A DNA stretch of 64,000 nucleotides from Rhodococcus oryzae (GTDB lineage: Bacteria; Actinomycetota; Actinomycetes; Mycobacteriales; Mycobacteriaceae). Of this stretch, positions 31,779-38,753 are shown piece by piece (positions within the stretch are counted from its first letter, which is position 1; each line of letters starts with the position of its first letter). The stretch spans positions 18,336-82,335 of the forward strand of contig NZ_SUMD01000017.1 of the NCBI RefSeq assembly GCF_005049235.1. Reading direction: 5' to 3'. Position numbers and translations under genes: made by a program. Below the pieces are notes generated by a model. That model was not told the DNA's origin and made no database searches. It saw only the letters and a program-made list of their open reading frames with translations.

Positions 31779-32510
31779 ATGAGCACCGATCCGGATCAAC
31801 TCCCGGGCTCGCATCCGGCGGAGCCGCACGTCCAGGGGCTCTCCGCGAAGCTGAACTGGCTGCGGGCGGGCGTACTCGGCGCCAACGACGGCATCGTCTC
31901 CACCGCCGGTCTGGTCGTTGGCGTCGCAGCGGCGAGCACCGCGCGCGGCCCGATCCTCACCGCGGGCATCGCCGGGCTGGCGGCCGGGGCAGTGTCCATG
32001 GCCCTTGGCGAGTACGTCTCGGTCAGCACCCAGCGCGATACCGAGCGGTCGCTGCTGGCCAAGGAACGCCGGGAACTCGCCGAGCTGCCCGACGCCGAAC
32101 TCGACGAGCTCGCGTCCCTGTACGAGGCCAAGGGCCTGACCCCCGCGACCGCCCGCACCGTGGCGGAGGAACTGACGGCGCACGACGCGTTCGCCGCGCA
32201 CGCCGACGCCGAGCTGGGCATCGACCCCGACGAGCTGACCAATCCGTGGCAGGCGGCGGCCTCCTCGGCCATCTCCTTCACCCTCGGCGCCCTGCTGCCG
32301 CTGATCGCGATCCTGGTCCCGCCCGCCACCTCGCGCGTGCCGATCACGTTCGTCGCGGTGCTGGTCGCGCTCGCGCTGACCGGCAGCGTCAGCGCCCGGC
32401 TCGGCGGGTCACCACGCGGGAAGGCCGTGCTGCGGGTGGTGCTGGGCGGCGCGCTCGCGATGCTCGTCACTTACGGCATCGGGCAGATCGTGGACACCGT
32501 CCATATCTGA
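31779..32510 (+). CDS. VIT1/CCC1-family transporter
   Basis: 243-residue membrane protein of the VIT (vacuolar iron/manganese transporter) family. TM1 has the signature 'WLRAGVLGANDGIVSTAGLVVGVA', TM2 'GIAGLAAGAVSMALGEYVSVSTQRDTERS'; a cytoplasmic acidic metal-binding region (85-150) with many Glu/Asp follows, then three C-terminal helices. These proteins export or store Fe(II) or Mn(II). The ATG at 31779 is preferred to the upstream in-frame codon because it starts close to TM1 as in the family. A short imperfect hairpin (32524-32550) lies between it and the convergent TetR gene. Confidence 0.88.
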   Translation: MSTDPDQLPGSHPAEPHVQGLSAKLNWLRAGVLGANDGIVSTAGLVVGVAAASTARGPILTAGIAGLAAGAVSMALGEYVSVSTQRDTERSLLAKERRELAELPDAELDELASLYEAKGLTPATARTVAEELTAHDAFAAHADAELGIDPDELTNPWQAAASSAISFTLGALLPLIAILVPPATSRVPITFVAVLVALALTGSVSARLGGSPRGKAVLRVVLGGALAMLVTYGIGQIVDTVHI

Positions 32511-32536
32511 GCCCGTCGCCGTGCGGATCGAGGTCC

Positions 32537-33118
32537 TCAGACCCGATCCGCTCCCGACATCAGCACGGGGATCACGAACTGCTCGATCATCGCCCGCTCG
32601 TCGGCATCGTCGGCGCCAGGGACGGTGAGTAGCGAGACGATGACCCGCACCAACCACCGTGCCCGGCTGGAGATCTCACGGTCGTCGCTGCCCCACACGT
32701 CGGCGAGGAAGCTCGAGCCGAGCACCTCGATCACCTGCGAGGTGCCTGCCAGCTCGGAGGCGATGCCCGCGTCGCCGAGCCCGAACCAGGCGGCCAGCGT
32801 CGGTGTCGCGCGCACCTCGTGCACCGAGGCGAGGATGGCCGCGGTGATCCGCTCGCGCGGATCCTCGATGCCGGCCACCAGACCGGTCACCCGCTCGCCG
32901 AGCCGCCGCGCCTCCCGGTGCACGAACGCCAGGTGCAGCGCGCGGCGGTTCTCGAAGTAGCGATAGAGGGTCGCGCGCGAGCACCCGGCGGCCTTGGCGA
33001 CCTCGGCCATGCCGGTCGTCGCGACGCCACGCTCGACGAACAGCTCCGCGGCCGCGTCGAGGATGCGCTCCGCCGCGAGATCGGTGCGTTCGTCGCGCAG
33101 CCAGGTTCCGGAACTCAT
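32537..33118 (-). CDS. TetR-family transcriptional regulator
   Basis: 193 residues. The N-terminal helix-turn-helix 'ERILDAAAELFVERGVATTGMAEVAKAAGCSRATLYRYFENRRALHLAFV' is typical; the C-terminal half is the variable ligand domain. The start overlaps the P450 stop by four bases (ATGA), so it is translated with the P450. A repressor of its own operon that senses the P450 substrate is a reasonable guess. Confidence 0.88.
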   Translation of the reverse strand: MSSGTWLRDERTDLAAERILDAAAELFVERGVATTGMAEVAKAAGCSRATLYRYFENRRALHLAFVHREARRLGERVTGLVAGIEDPRERITAAILASVHEVRATPTLAAWFGLGDAGIASELAGTSQVIEVLGSSFLADVWGSDDREISSRARWLVRVIVSLLTVPGADDADERAMIEQFVIPVLMSGADRV

Positions 33119-34344
33119 GGCCGGAACGGTACGTGCGTCGGCCGCCGGACGTAGTTACCGGCCGCGTACTCGATGCCGTCGACGTCCACCTCGAAGTCGG
33201 GGCAGCGGGCCAGCAGTTCCTCGAGCGCGACGCGGGCCTGCATGCGCGCGGCCGCGGCGCCGAGGCAGTGGTGGCTGCCGTGACTGAAGGTCATGATCTG
33301 GCGGGGCGCCCGCAGCACGTCGAGTTCCTCGGAGTTCGCGCCGTAGGCCCTGGGGTCGCGGTTGGCGGATCCGTAGACCAGCAGCGTCTTGCGGCCCGCG
33401 GGGATGGTGACGCCCTCGATCGTGACGTCTCGGGTGGTCGTGCGGGCCAGGCCCTGGACCGGCGAGGTGAGGCGGAGCAGCTCGTCGACGGCGTCGGGGA
33501 TGCGGGACGGATCCTCCAGCAGCAGGGCGCGCTGGTCGCGGTGCTGGGTGAGCAGCGCCGAGGAGCCGCCGAGCATGCCGGTGGTGGTGTCGTTGCCGCC
33601 GGTGACCATCGTGAACGCGAAGCCGAGGATGGACAGCACGCCCGCGAAGTCACCGTCGGCGGCGATGCCGGCGGCCACGAGGTGCGAGATGGTGTCGTCG
33701 GCTTCCCTGCCCGCGGCGACGTCGGCCTTACGCCGTTCGATCAGCCCGCCGAAGTAGCCCATCAGGTCACCGACCGCGGTCGCCGCCTCGAGCGGGTCGC
33801 CGTTGGCGTTGGCGGCGACGATCGCCTCGGTCCAGCCGTCGAACTGCCCGCGATCCTCCTCGGGAACGCCCAGGTAGTGCGCCACCACCATGCTCGGCAG
33901 CGGCTTGAACAGCTCGGTGACGATGTCGCCGCCGCCCGCCGAGCGCAACCCCTCGATGCGCTCGACCACGAACTCGCGGACCGCAGGCTCCACGGCCTCG
34001 ACCTGACGCGGCGTGAACCCGCGGGCGACCAGGCGGCGGAAGTCGGTGTGCACCGGCGGATCCAGCATCACCAGGGGCGGGTTGTCCTTGAGCCCGATCT
34101 TCTCGAGCTCGCCGTAGCTCGTGGTCAGGCCGTCCGCGGAGGAGAACGTCTCGTGGTCGCGGGCGGCCGCGTACACGTCGGCGTGCCGGGTCAGCACCCA
34201 GTAGTCGTCGGCGGGCGACCCCTCGGGCACCACGTGGTGGACCGGGTCGTGCTCGCGCAGCGCCGCGTACATGCCCCAGGGGTCACGCCAGGACTCTGCC
34301 GAGGGCGGAACGTAGGCGGCCTGGCCGGACATAGTCGTTGTCAT
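33115..34344 (-). CDS. Cytochrome P450
   Basis: 409-residue soluble bacterial P450. The I-helix oxygen-activation motif is 'MVTGGNDTTTG', the K-helix ExxR lies in 'DELLRLTSP', and the heme-ligand loop is 'FSHGSHHCLG' with Cys ligand. 'HTDFRRLVARGFTPRQV' is the C-helix region typical of actinobacterial P450s. The ATG at 34344 ('MTTTMSGQ') is preferred over 34383 because a TTGACA hexamer (34378-34373) and leader lie between. Electron partners (ferredoxin, reductase) are not encoded nearby. Substrate unknown. Confidence 0.9.
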   Translation of the reverse strand: MTTTMSGQAAYVPPSAESWRDPWGMYAALREHDPVHHVVPEGSPADDYWVLTRHADVYAAARDHETFSSADGLTTSYGELEKIGLKDNPPLVMLDPPVHTDFRRLVARGFTPRQVEAVEPAVREFVVERIEGLRSAGGGDIVTELFKPLPSMVVAHYLGVPEEDRGQFDGWTEAIVAANANGDPLEAATAVGDLMGYFGGLIERRKADVAAGREADDTISHLVAAGIAADGDFAGVLSILGFAFTMVTGGNDTTTGMLGGSSALLTQHRDQRALLLEDPSRIPDAVDELLRLTSPVQGLARTTTRDVTIEGVTIPAGRKTLLVYGSANRDPRAYGANSEELDVLRAPRQIMTFSHGSHHCLGAAAARMQARVALEELLARCPDFEVDVDGIEYAAGNYVRRPTHVPFRP

Positions 34345-34379
34345 GTGTCGAGAGTGAGACAGATGAGCAACTTTGTCAA

Positions 34380-35264
34380 TCACTTGGCGAGGACGGCCAG
34401 ATCCAGCTCACTCAGACGCACCGGGTCGGCGATCACCTCGTACTCCGCGATCCGGTCGTCCTCGATCGCGAAGGTGAGAGCGAGGAGCAACCGCCCGCGT
34501 GGGGCCACGATCACCCCAACGGCACCGTCGACGAGGGCCGCCTCGGCGAACCGCGCCCGCCTGCCGAACGCCATGACGCCCTCCACCACCGCGCGCGCAC
34601 CGCGGGCCACGGTCGCCGCACCGGCAGGCAGGGCGGCCGGGTCGGCCGTCCGCACGACGTCGGGCGCCAACACCGCCAGCAGCGCGTTCAGGTCGCCGCT
34701 GCGCGACGCGGCGAGGAATGCCTCCACGATGTGTCGATGGACGCCCAGGTCGGCGCGTGAAATCGATTCCACACCTTGCACTCTCAGGCGCGCGCGGCTG
34801 GCGACCTTCTTGGTGGCGACGGGGGTCCGCCCCACTATCGGGGCGATCTCACTGAACGGCACCGCGAACATGTCATGGAGCACGAACACGATTCGCTCGA
34901 CGGGAACCAGCCTGTCCAGCACGACAAGCAGCGCGCGTCCGACCGAATCAGCCAGCAGCGCTTCGTTTTCCGGATCACTTCCGGTGACGTCCGCTACGAA
35001 GCGGTCGGGGACCTGCTGCCCTGCCGGGTCCTCCCGTCGGGACTTTCGGCTGCGCAGCATGTCCAGGCACAGGCGCGCCACGACGGTCCGCAGCCAGGCG
35101 GCCAGATCCTCCACCTCGCTGACGTCCGCACGGCTCAGGCGCAGCCACGCCTCCTGGACCGCGTCGTCGGCCTCGCTCAGCGAGCCGAGCATCCGGTAGG
35201 CGACCGCCCGCAGGTGGCTGCGCTCCGATTCGAATCGCTGTGCGAGCTCGTCCTGATCACCCAT
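34380..35264 (-). CDS. ECF sigma factor with SnoaL-like C-terminal domain (ECF41/SigJ type)
   Basis: 294 residues. Region 2 is 'LRAVAYRMLGSLSEADDAVQEAWLRLSR' and region 4 is 'LVVLDRLVPVERIVFVLHDMFAVPFSEIAPIVGRTPVATKKVASRARLRV'. From about residue 175 a SnoaL/NTF2-like domain follows ('VEAFLAASRSGDLNALLAVLAPDVV') and ends 'IADPVRLSELDLAVL'. ECF41 factors have no anti-sigma factor; the C-terminal domain itself controls activity, and they usually direct one adjacent oxidoreductase-type gene. The usual linker motif WLPEP is degenerate here ('QVPDR'). Good ribosome site GGAAAGG. Divergent from the Old Yellow Enzyme gene, with a near-consensus ECF41 promoter between them. Confidence 0.88.
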   Translation of the reverse strand: MGDQDELAQRFESERSHLRAVAYRMLGSLSEADDAVQEAWLRLSRADVSEVEDLAAWLRTVVARLCLDMLRSRKSRREDPAGQQVPDRFVADVTGSDPENEALLADSVGRALLVVLDRLVPVERIVFVLHDMFAVPFSEIAPIVGRTPVATKKVASRARLRVQGVESISRADLGVHRHIVEAFLAASRSGDLNALLAVLAPDVVRTADPAALPAGAATVARGARAVVEGVMAFGRRARFAEAALVDGAVGVIVAPRGRLLLALTFAIEDDRIAEYEVIADPVRLSELDLAVLAK

Positions 35265-35265
35265 C

Positions 35266-35292
35266 GGTCACCTTTCCGCGCCGTGCTCCGTC
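35266..35292 (+). promoter_or_regulatory. Predicted ECF41-type promoter for the Old Yellow Enzyme gene
   Basis: GGTCACC (35266-35272), exactly 16 bases, then CGTC (35289-35292). The ECF41 target consensus as I know it is TGTCACA-N16-CGTC. The element points at the flavoenzyme gene 77 bases downstream and begins just outside the sigma factor start codon. Confidence 0.6.
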
Positions 35293-35369
35293 TACGTCAT
35301 TGAGGCACAACGCAGCCGAGGCGATCCGACCGACCCCGGCACCACCGGGCCCGACGATGAGGAGAGAAC

Positions 35370-36497
35370 ATGACCAGGACCCACACGACCGCGCTCGAGC
35401 AGCCACTGCTGCGGCGAGCGGACTTCCGAGACTTCCAGCTCCCCAATCGCATCGTCATGGCCCCGACCACCCGGGCTCGCGCGGCCAACGACGGGCTGGC
35501 GCCGACGGAGATGCATGCCGCCTACTACGCCCAGCGAGCGAGCGCGGGATTGATCATCACCGAGGGGACCTGGGTCAGCGAGCAGGCGATCGGGTTCGTC
35601 AACGTGCCCGGCATCTACAGCGAGGAGCAGGTCACGGCGTGGCGTCGGGTCACCGACGTCGTGCACGCCGTCGGCGGTCGAATCCTGGTGCAACTCTGGC
35701 ACAACGGTGCCGCCTCGCACCCCGACCACCTGCGCGGCGAGCTGCCCGCCGGCCCATCGGCGATCAACCCGCACGAGTTGTCCTTCACCCATGACGGATT
35801 CAAGAACACTGTCACGCCGCGCGCGATGACCGTGGTGGACATCGAGAACACCATCGCGGACTACCACCGAGCCTCGGAGAATGCCCGGCGCGCCGGGTTC
35901 GACGGGGTCGAGGTCCATGCCATCGGCTCGACGCTGGTCCCGCAATTCCTCAACCCACGCCTCAACCGGCGCTCCGATCCCTATGGCGGCGACAGCGCCA
36001 GGCGGCGGCGCCTGCTGCTCGAGATCCTCGATGCGGTCGCGGAGCCGTGGAACGGACGATGCGTCGGGGTCCGCCTGTCGCCGTACTGGACAGCGGGCGA
36101 TCGTTTCGTCGCCGACGATCAGGCACTCGCCGACTACGACGAGCTGGTGGCCGCCCTCGCCGACCACCCCGTGGCGTACCTCCACCTGCGCGGACGAAAC
36201 CCCACCGCGCCCGGCGCCACGCCCGACTTCGACGCGATCGCCCGCTACCGACGGCAGTTCGACGGCCCACTCATCGCGAACAACGGGTTCGATCGCGAAT
36301 CCGGGAACGCCCTCGTGGACGCGGGTATCGCCGACGCCGTGTCGTTCGCCACGCACTTCATCGCCAACCCCGACCTCGTCAGCCGGTTCGCGCTGGACCA
36401 CGAGCTGGCCACGGGCGACACCGACACCTATTACTCGGGCACCGCAGGCGGCTACGTGGACTACCCGATCAGCGGCGCCTCGGGAGGCGTTGCCTGA
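35370..36497 (+). CDS. Old Yellow Enzyme-family FMN oxidoreductase with altered active site
   Basis: 375-residue TIM-barrel flavoprotein of the NADH:flavin oxidoreductase (NemA/OYE) family: 'FQLPNRIVMAPTTRARA', 'VQLWHNGAASHPDH', 'NPRLNRRSDPYGGDSARR' and 'PLIANNGFDRESG'. In typical enzymes the substrate-binding segment is HxxNGYL; here it reads 'VEVHAIGSTLVPQFL', so the His is kept (H183) but Asn is Gly186 and the proton-donor Tyr is Thr188. The frame is continuous through the region, so this is not a frameshift. The enzyme may have lost classic ene-reductase chemistry or changed substrate. Predicted target of the divergent ECF41 sigma factor. Ten consecutive G residues follow the stop (36510-36519). 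Confidence 0.88.
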   Translation: MTRTHTTALEQPLLRRADFRDFQLPNRIVMAPTTRARAANDGLAPTEMHAAYYAQRASAGLIITEGTWVSEQAIGFVNVPGIYSEEQVTAWRRVTDVVHAVGGRILVQLWHNGAASHPDHLRGELPAGPSAINPHELSFTHDGFKNTVTPRAMTVVDIENTIADYHRASENARRAGFDGVEVHAIGSTLVPQFLNPRLNRRSDPYGGDSARRRRLLLEILDAVAEPWNGRCVGVRLSPYWTAGDRFVADDQALADYDELVAALADHPVAYLHLRGRNPTAPGATPDFDAIARYRRQFDGPLIANNGFDRESGNALVDAGIADAVSFATHFIANPDLVSRFALDHELATGDTDTYYSGTAGGYVDYPISGASGGVA

Positions 36498-36526
36498 AGC
36501 AGAGGGCGCGGGGGGGGGGACGGCTG

Positions 36527-37000
36527 CTACTCCCCGTCGTACGCGCGTCGAAGCTCGTTCACGTCGAGCTTCTTCATCTGCATCATCGCCTGCATGGCCC
36601 GCTGCGACTTCACGGGATCGCCGGCGACCATCATCTCGTCGAATCCGGGCGGCACGATCTGCCAGGAAAGTCCGTACTTGTCCTTGAGCCAGCCGCACTG
36701 CACCTCCTGCCCACCGTCCGCGGTCAGCTTGGCCCAGTACTCGTCGACCTCCTCCTGCGAATCGCAGTCGACGAGCAGGGAGACCGCCTCGGTGAAGGTG
36801 AACTGCGGGCCGCCGTTGATCGCGTTGATGCGGTGCCCGTTCAGCTCAAAGTCCACGGTCATCACGCTGCCCTCCGGGCCTGGCGCTCCCGCCGGGTACC
36901 GGGCGATCGTCAGGATCTTCGAGTTCTTGAAGATCGACACGTAGTAGTTCGCGGCCTCCTCGGCCTGATCGTCGAACCAGAGTGAGGGGTAGATCTGCAT
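36527..37000 (-). CDS. VOC superfamily PhnB-like protein
   Basis: 157-residue protein of the PhnB / '3-demethylubiquinone methyltransferase-like' branch of the vicinal oxygen chelate fold: 'IYPSLWFDDQAEEAANYYVSIF', 'FELNGHRINAINGGPQF', 'CGWLKDKYGLSWQIVPP'. Such genes often stand beside ECF sigma factors, as here. Enzymatic activity is not established for this branch. Its ribosome binding site (GGGAGG) forms one arm of a perfect 13-bp inverted repeat (37005-37054), which could hold translation off. Confidence 0.82.
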   Translation of the reverse strand: MQIYPSLWFDDQAEEAANYYVSIFKNSKILTIARYPAGAPGPEGSVMTVDFELNGHRINAINGGPQFTFTEAVSLLVDCDSQEEVDEYWAKLTADGGQEVQCGWLKDKYGLSWQIVPPGFDEMMVAGDPVKSQRAMQAMMQMKKLDVNELRRAYDGE

Positions 37001-37004
37001 CGTT

Positions 37005-37054
37005 TGCCTCCCGGGTCGTGGTTTCCACTCTCACATGTTGTGACCCGGGAGGCA
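37005..37054 (-). promoter_or_regulatory. 13-bp stem-loop that sequesters the VOC gene ribosome site
   Basis: Perfect arms TGCCTCCCGGGTC and GACCCGGGAGGCA enclose a 24-base loop; in the transcript of the VOC gene the second arm contains GGGAGG, and ATG follows four bases after the stem. The loop has a small internal GTGG-AAA-CCAC hairpin. It could also end the SpoIID-gene transcript, whose stop lies 19 bases upstream. Whether it acts as a terminator, RNA switch or protein operator cannot be told from sequence. Confidence 0.6.
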
Positions 37055-37072
37055 GCCGAAACTCATCGCAGG

Positions 37073-38599
37073 TCAGCTCCCCAATCCGGGCAGCTTGGCC
37101 GTCAGGACGCTGGCATCGAGCACCTGCGCGCCGGTGATCTTGGTCCAGACGATGGCCCCGTGCGTGTACATCCGGAACCGTCCCGCCTCGTCGGGCATGG
37201 CCAACTCCGGCCCGACCGGGGCCCCGAGCACGCCCAGATGTCCCCCGAGCTCCGCGTACTTGCGCTCGATGTCGGTCGGCTCCACCGCCCCTGTCGGGTC
37301 GGCGTTGTCTACGCCGGGCGCCGCCAGGGCGGAGGCAGGCGGCGGCGCGGCGGGCCCGACGCCCTCGGTGATGGTGAACCAGTCGGACTTCAGCCCCAGC
37401 TTGGTGCGCGCCTCGTCGCCGGTCACCTCCTTGGTGCCGGTCGAGCCCGCCACCTTCAGCCCGGTGACCCGCCCGCCGTCGGGCCCTAGGTTGTTGCGCG
37501 AGGTGACCTCGATCGAATGCAGCTCGCCGACACCGAACGCCGTGGCGATCTCGCCCGCGGTCAGGGTCTGCGTCCACTTGTGGTTGGGCGATTCGGTGTC
37601 GCCGAGGTCCTCGACGGCCCCGAACGCGCCGCCTGCGCTGTACCCGCCGGTCGACGCCGAGAACTCCGCGGAGACCGGCTTTCCCTCCCTCATCAGCACC
37701 TTGCCTGTGGTGGAGCGGACGGCCTCGGTGGTCTTCGGGTTCTCCTTGGAGGAGCCGCCGTACACCTGGCAGTCCTGCGTGTCGCAGGTCTCCGCGTAGG
37801 CGTACCGGCTCTCGGCCGCCGCGTAGGACCGGGCCGCGACGGCCTGCGCGCGCAGCGCCTCCGCGCCGCCCGTGTCGGCCCATTCGGCCCTCGACTCCGC
37901 TGGCACGACGCCGAGCAGATAGTCCTCCATGCCGACGTGGTTGACGACCCGGGGCGCGTCGCCCTCGAGCGCGACGCCGAGCGAGCCGCGGAACGGCGCG
38001 CCGCCACCACACAGCTTCAGGTGTTCGTTCGCCGGCCGGTCCGGGCCGAGATCGACGGGGTCCAGCCAGGGGTGCGCGGTGGACTCCTGCCACAGCACCT
38101 CGCCGTCGCAGCCCCTGGTGACGACCACCGTCGCGCCACCGCCGGGGGCCGCGGTGAGATGCGCGGCCTCCCCTGGCGCCACGGTCCGGCCCGCCACTCC
38201 CATCGGCGAATCAGAGAACACATCGAGACCCTTGCCGTCCAGGCCCATGAGCCGGACGCCGATCGTCTTGTCCCCCAAGGCTTCGAGTGTGGTTCCGCCG
38301 TAGTAGTAGCCGAGAATGCGTTCGGCGGTCCAGCCCTGCTTGGCGTAGCCGTACGCGCCCCACTGCCCCATCCCCCGGCCGTGACCGTGGCCGTAGCCGG
38401 TCAGGGTGTACGGGGCGTCGGCCGCGACGGTCTCGGCGACATCCGGACCCGCGGACCTGGTCGCGACCACAACGCCGACGGTGCCGCCGACCAGGAGTGC
38501 GGGCGCCAGCCCCAGGATCGCGGCCCGCATCGCGAGCGGTGTCCAGCCGCCCCGCATCGGTCGACCGACGACAAACTTCTTCCTTCGGGTCCTCGCCAT
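37073..38599 (-). CDS. SpoIID/LytB-domain cell-wall protein
   Basis: 508 residues. A short basic N terminus and one TM/signal segment (about 24-47) lead to a SpoIID/LytB domain with 'GYGHGHGRGMGQWGAYGYAKQGWTAERILGYYYGGTTL', 'VGMEDYLLGVVPAESRAEW', 'EALRAQAVAARSYA' and 'FSASTGGYSAGG'. SpoIID is a lytic transglycosylase acting on denuded glycan and LytB stimulates amidase; in actinobacteria this domain is extracellular. A Pro/Ala linker and an LGFP-like tail ('YAELGGHLGVLGAPVGPELAMPDEAGRFRMYTHGAIVWTK') follow. Divergent from the PGRP amidase, sharing a 146-base intergenic region with repeated GTGACTAG boxes. Confidence 0.88.
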   Translation of the reverse strand: MARTRRKKFVVGRPMRGGWTPLAMRAAILGLAPALLVGGTVGVVVATRSAGPDVAETVAADAPYTLTGYGHGHGRGMGQWGAYGYAKQGWTAERILGYYYGGTTLEALGDKTIGVRLMGLDGKGLDVFSDSPMGVAGRTVAPGEAAHLTAAPGGGATVVVTRGCDGEVLWQESTAHPWLDPVDLGPDRPANEHLKLCGGGAPFRGSLGVALEGDAPRVVNHVGMEDYLLGVVPAESRAEWADTGGAEALRAQAVAARSYAAAESRYAYAETCDTQDCQVYGGSSKENPKTTEAVRSTTGKVLMREGKPVSAEFSASTGGYSAGGAFGAVEDLGDTESPNHKWTQTLTAGEIATAFGVGELHSIEVTSRNNLGPDGGRVTGLKVAGSTGTKEVTGDEARTKLGLKSDWFTITEGVGPAAPPPASALAAPGVDNADPTGAVEPTDIERKYAELGGHLGVLGAPVGPELAMPDEAGRFRMYTHGAIVWTKITGAQVLDASVLTAKLPGLGS

Positions 38600-38717
38600 A
38601 CCCTGATCTCCTCATCGACGGAGTTGATCGTCAGCGCGCGACATACGGGATGACGCGCGGTGGCGCGTACGTGCCGATCTCGAAAGCCTCAAGTTAAGGT
38701 TGAGCGTTGGAAAGTTT

Positions 38718-38753
38718 GTGACTAGTGTGGCAAGAGTGACTAGCGATGGCAAC
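38718..38753. promoter_or_regulatory. Two copies of GTGACTAG-N2/3-TGGCAA between spoIID-like gene and amidase
   Basis: First copy 38718-38733, second 38736-38752; the second includes the first codons of the amidase gene as called. The same element occurs once in the fadD32 leader at 17074-17090. Read on the minus strand, it gives CTAGTCAC units 18 bases apart. Candidate shared regulator site for envelope genes. Confidence 0.45.

Noticed and set aside
36510..36519. Run of ten G residues after the Old Yellow Enzyme gene
   Set aside because: It is outside the coding frames on both sides, so phase variation of a gene by slippage is not supported; it may also be a sequencing-sensitive spot.
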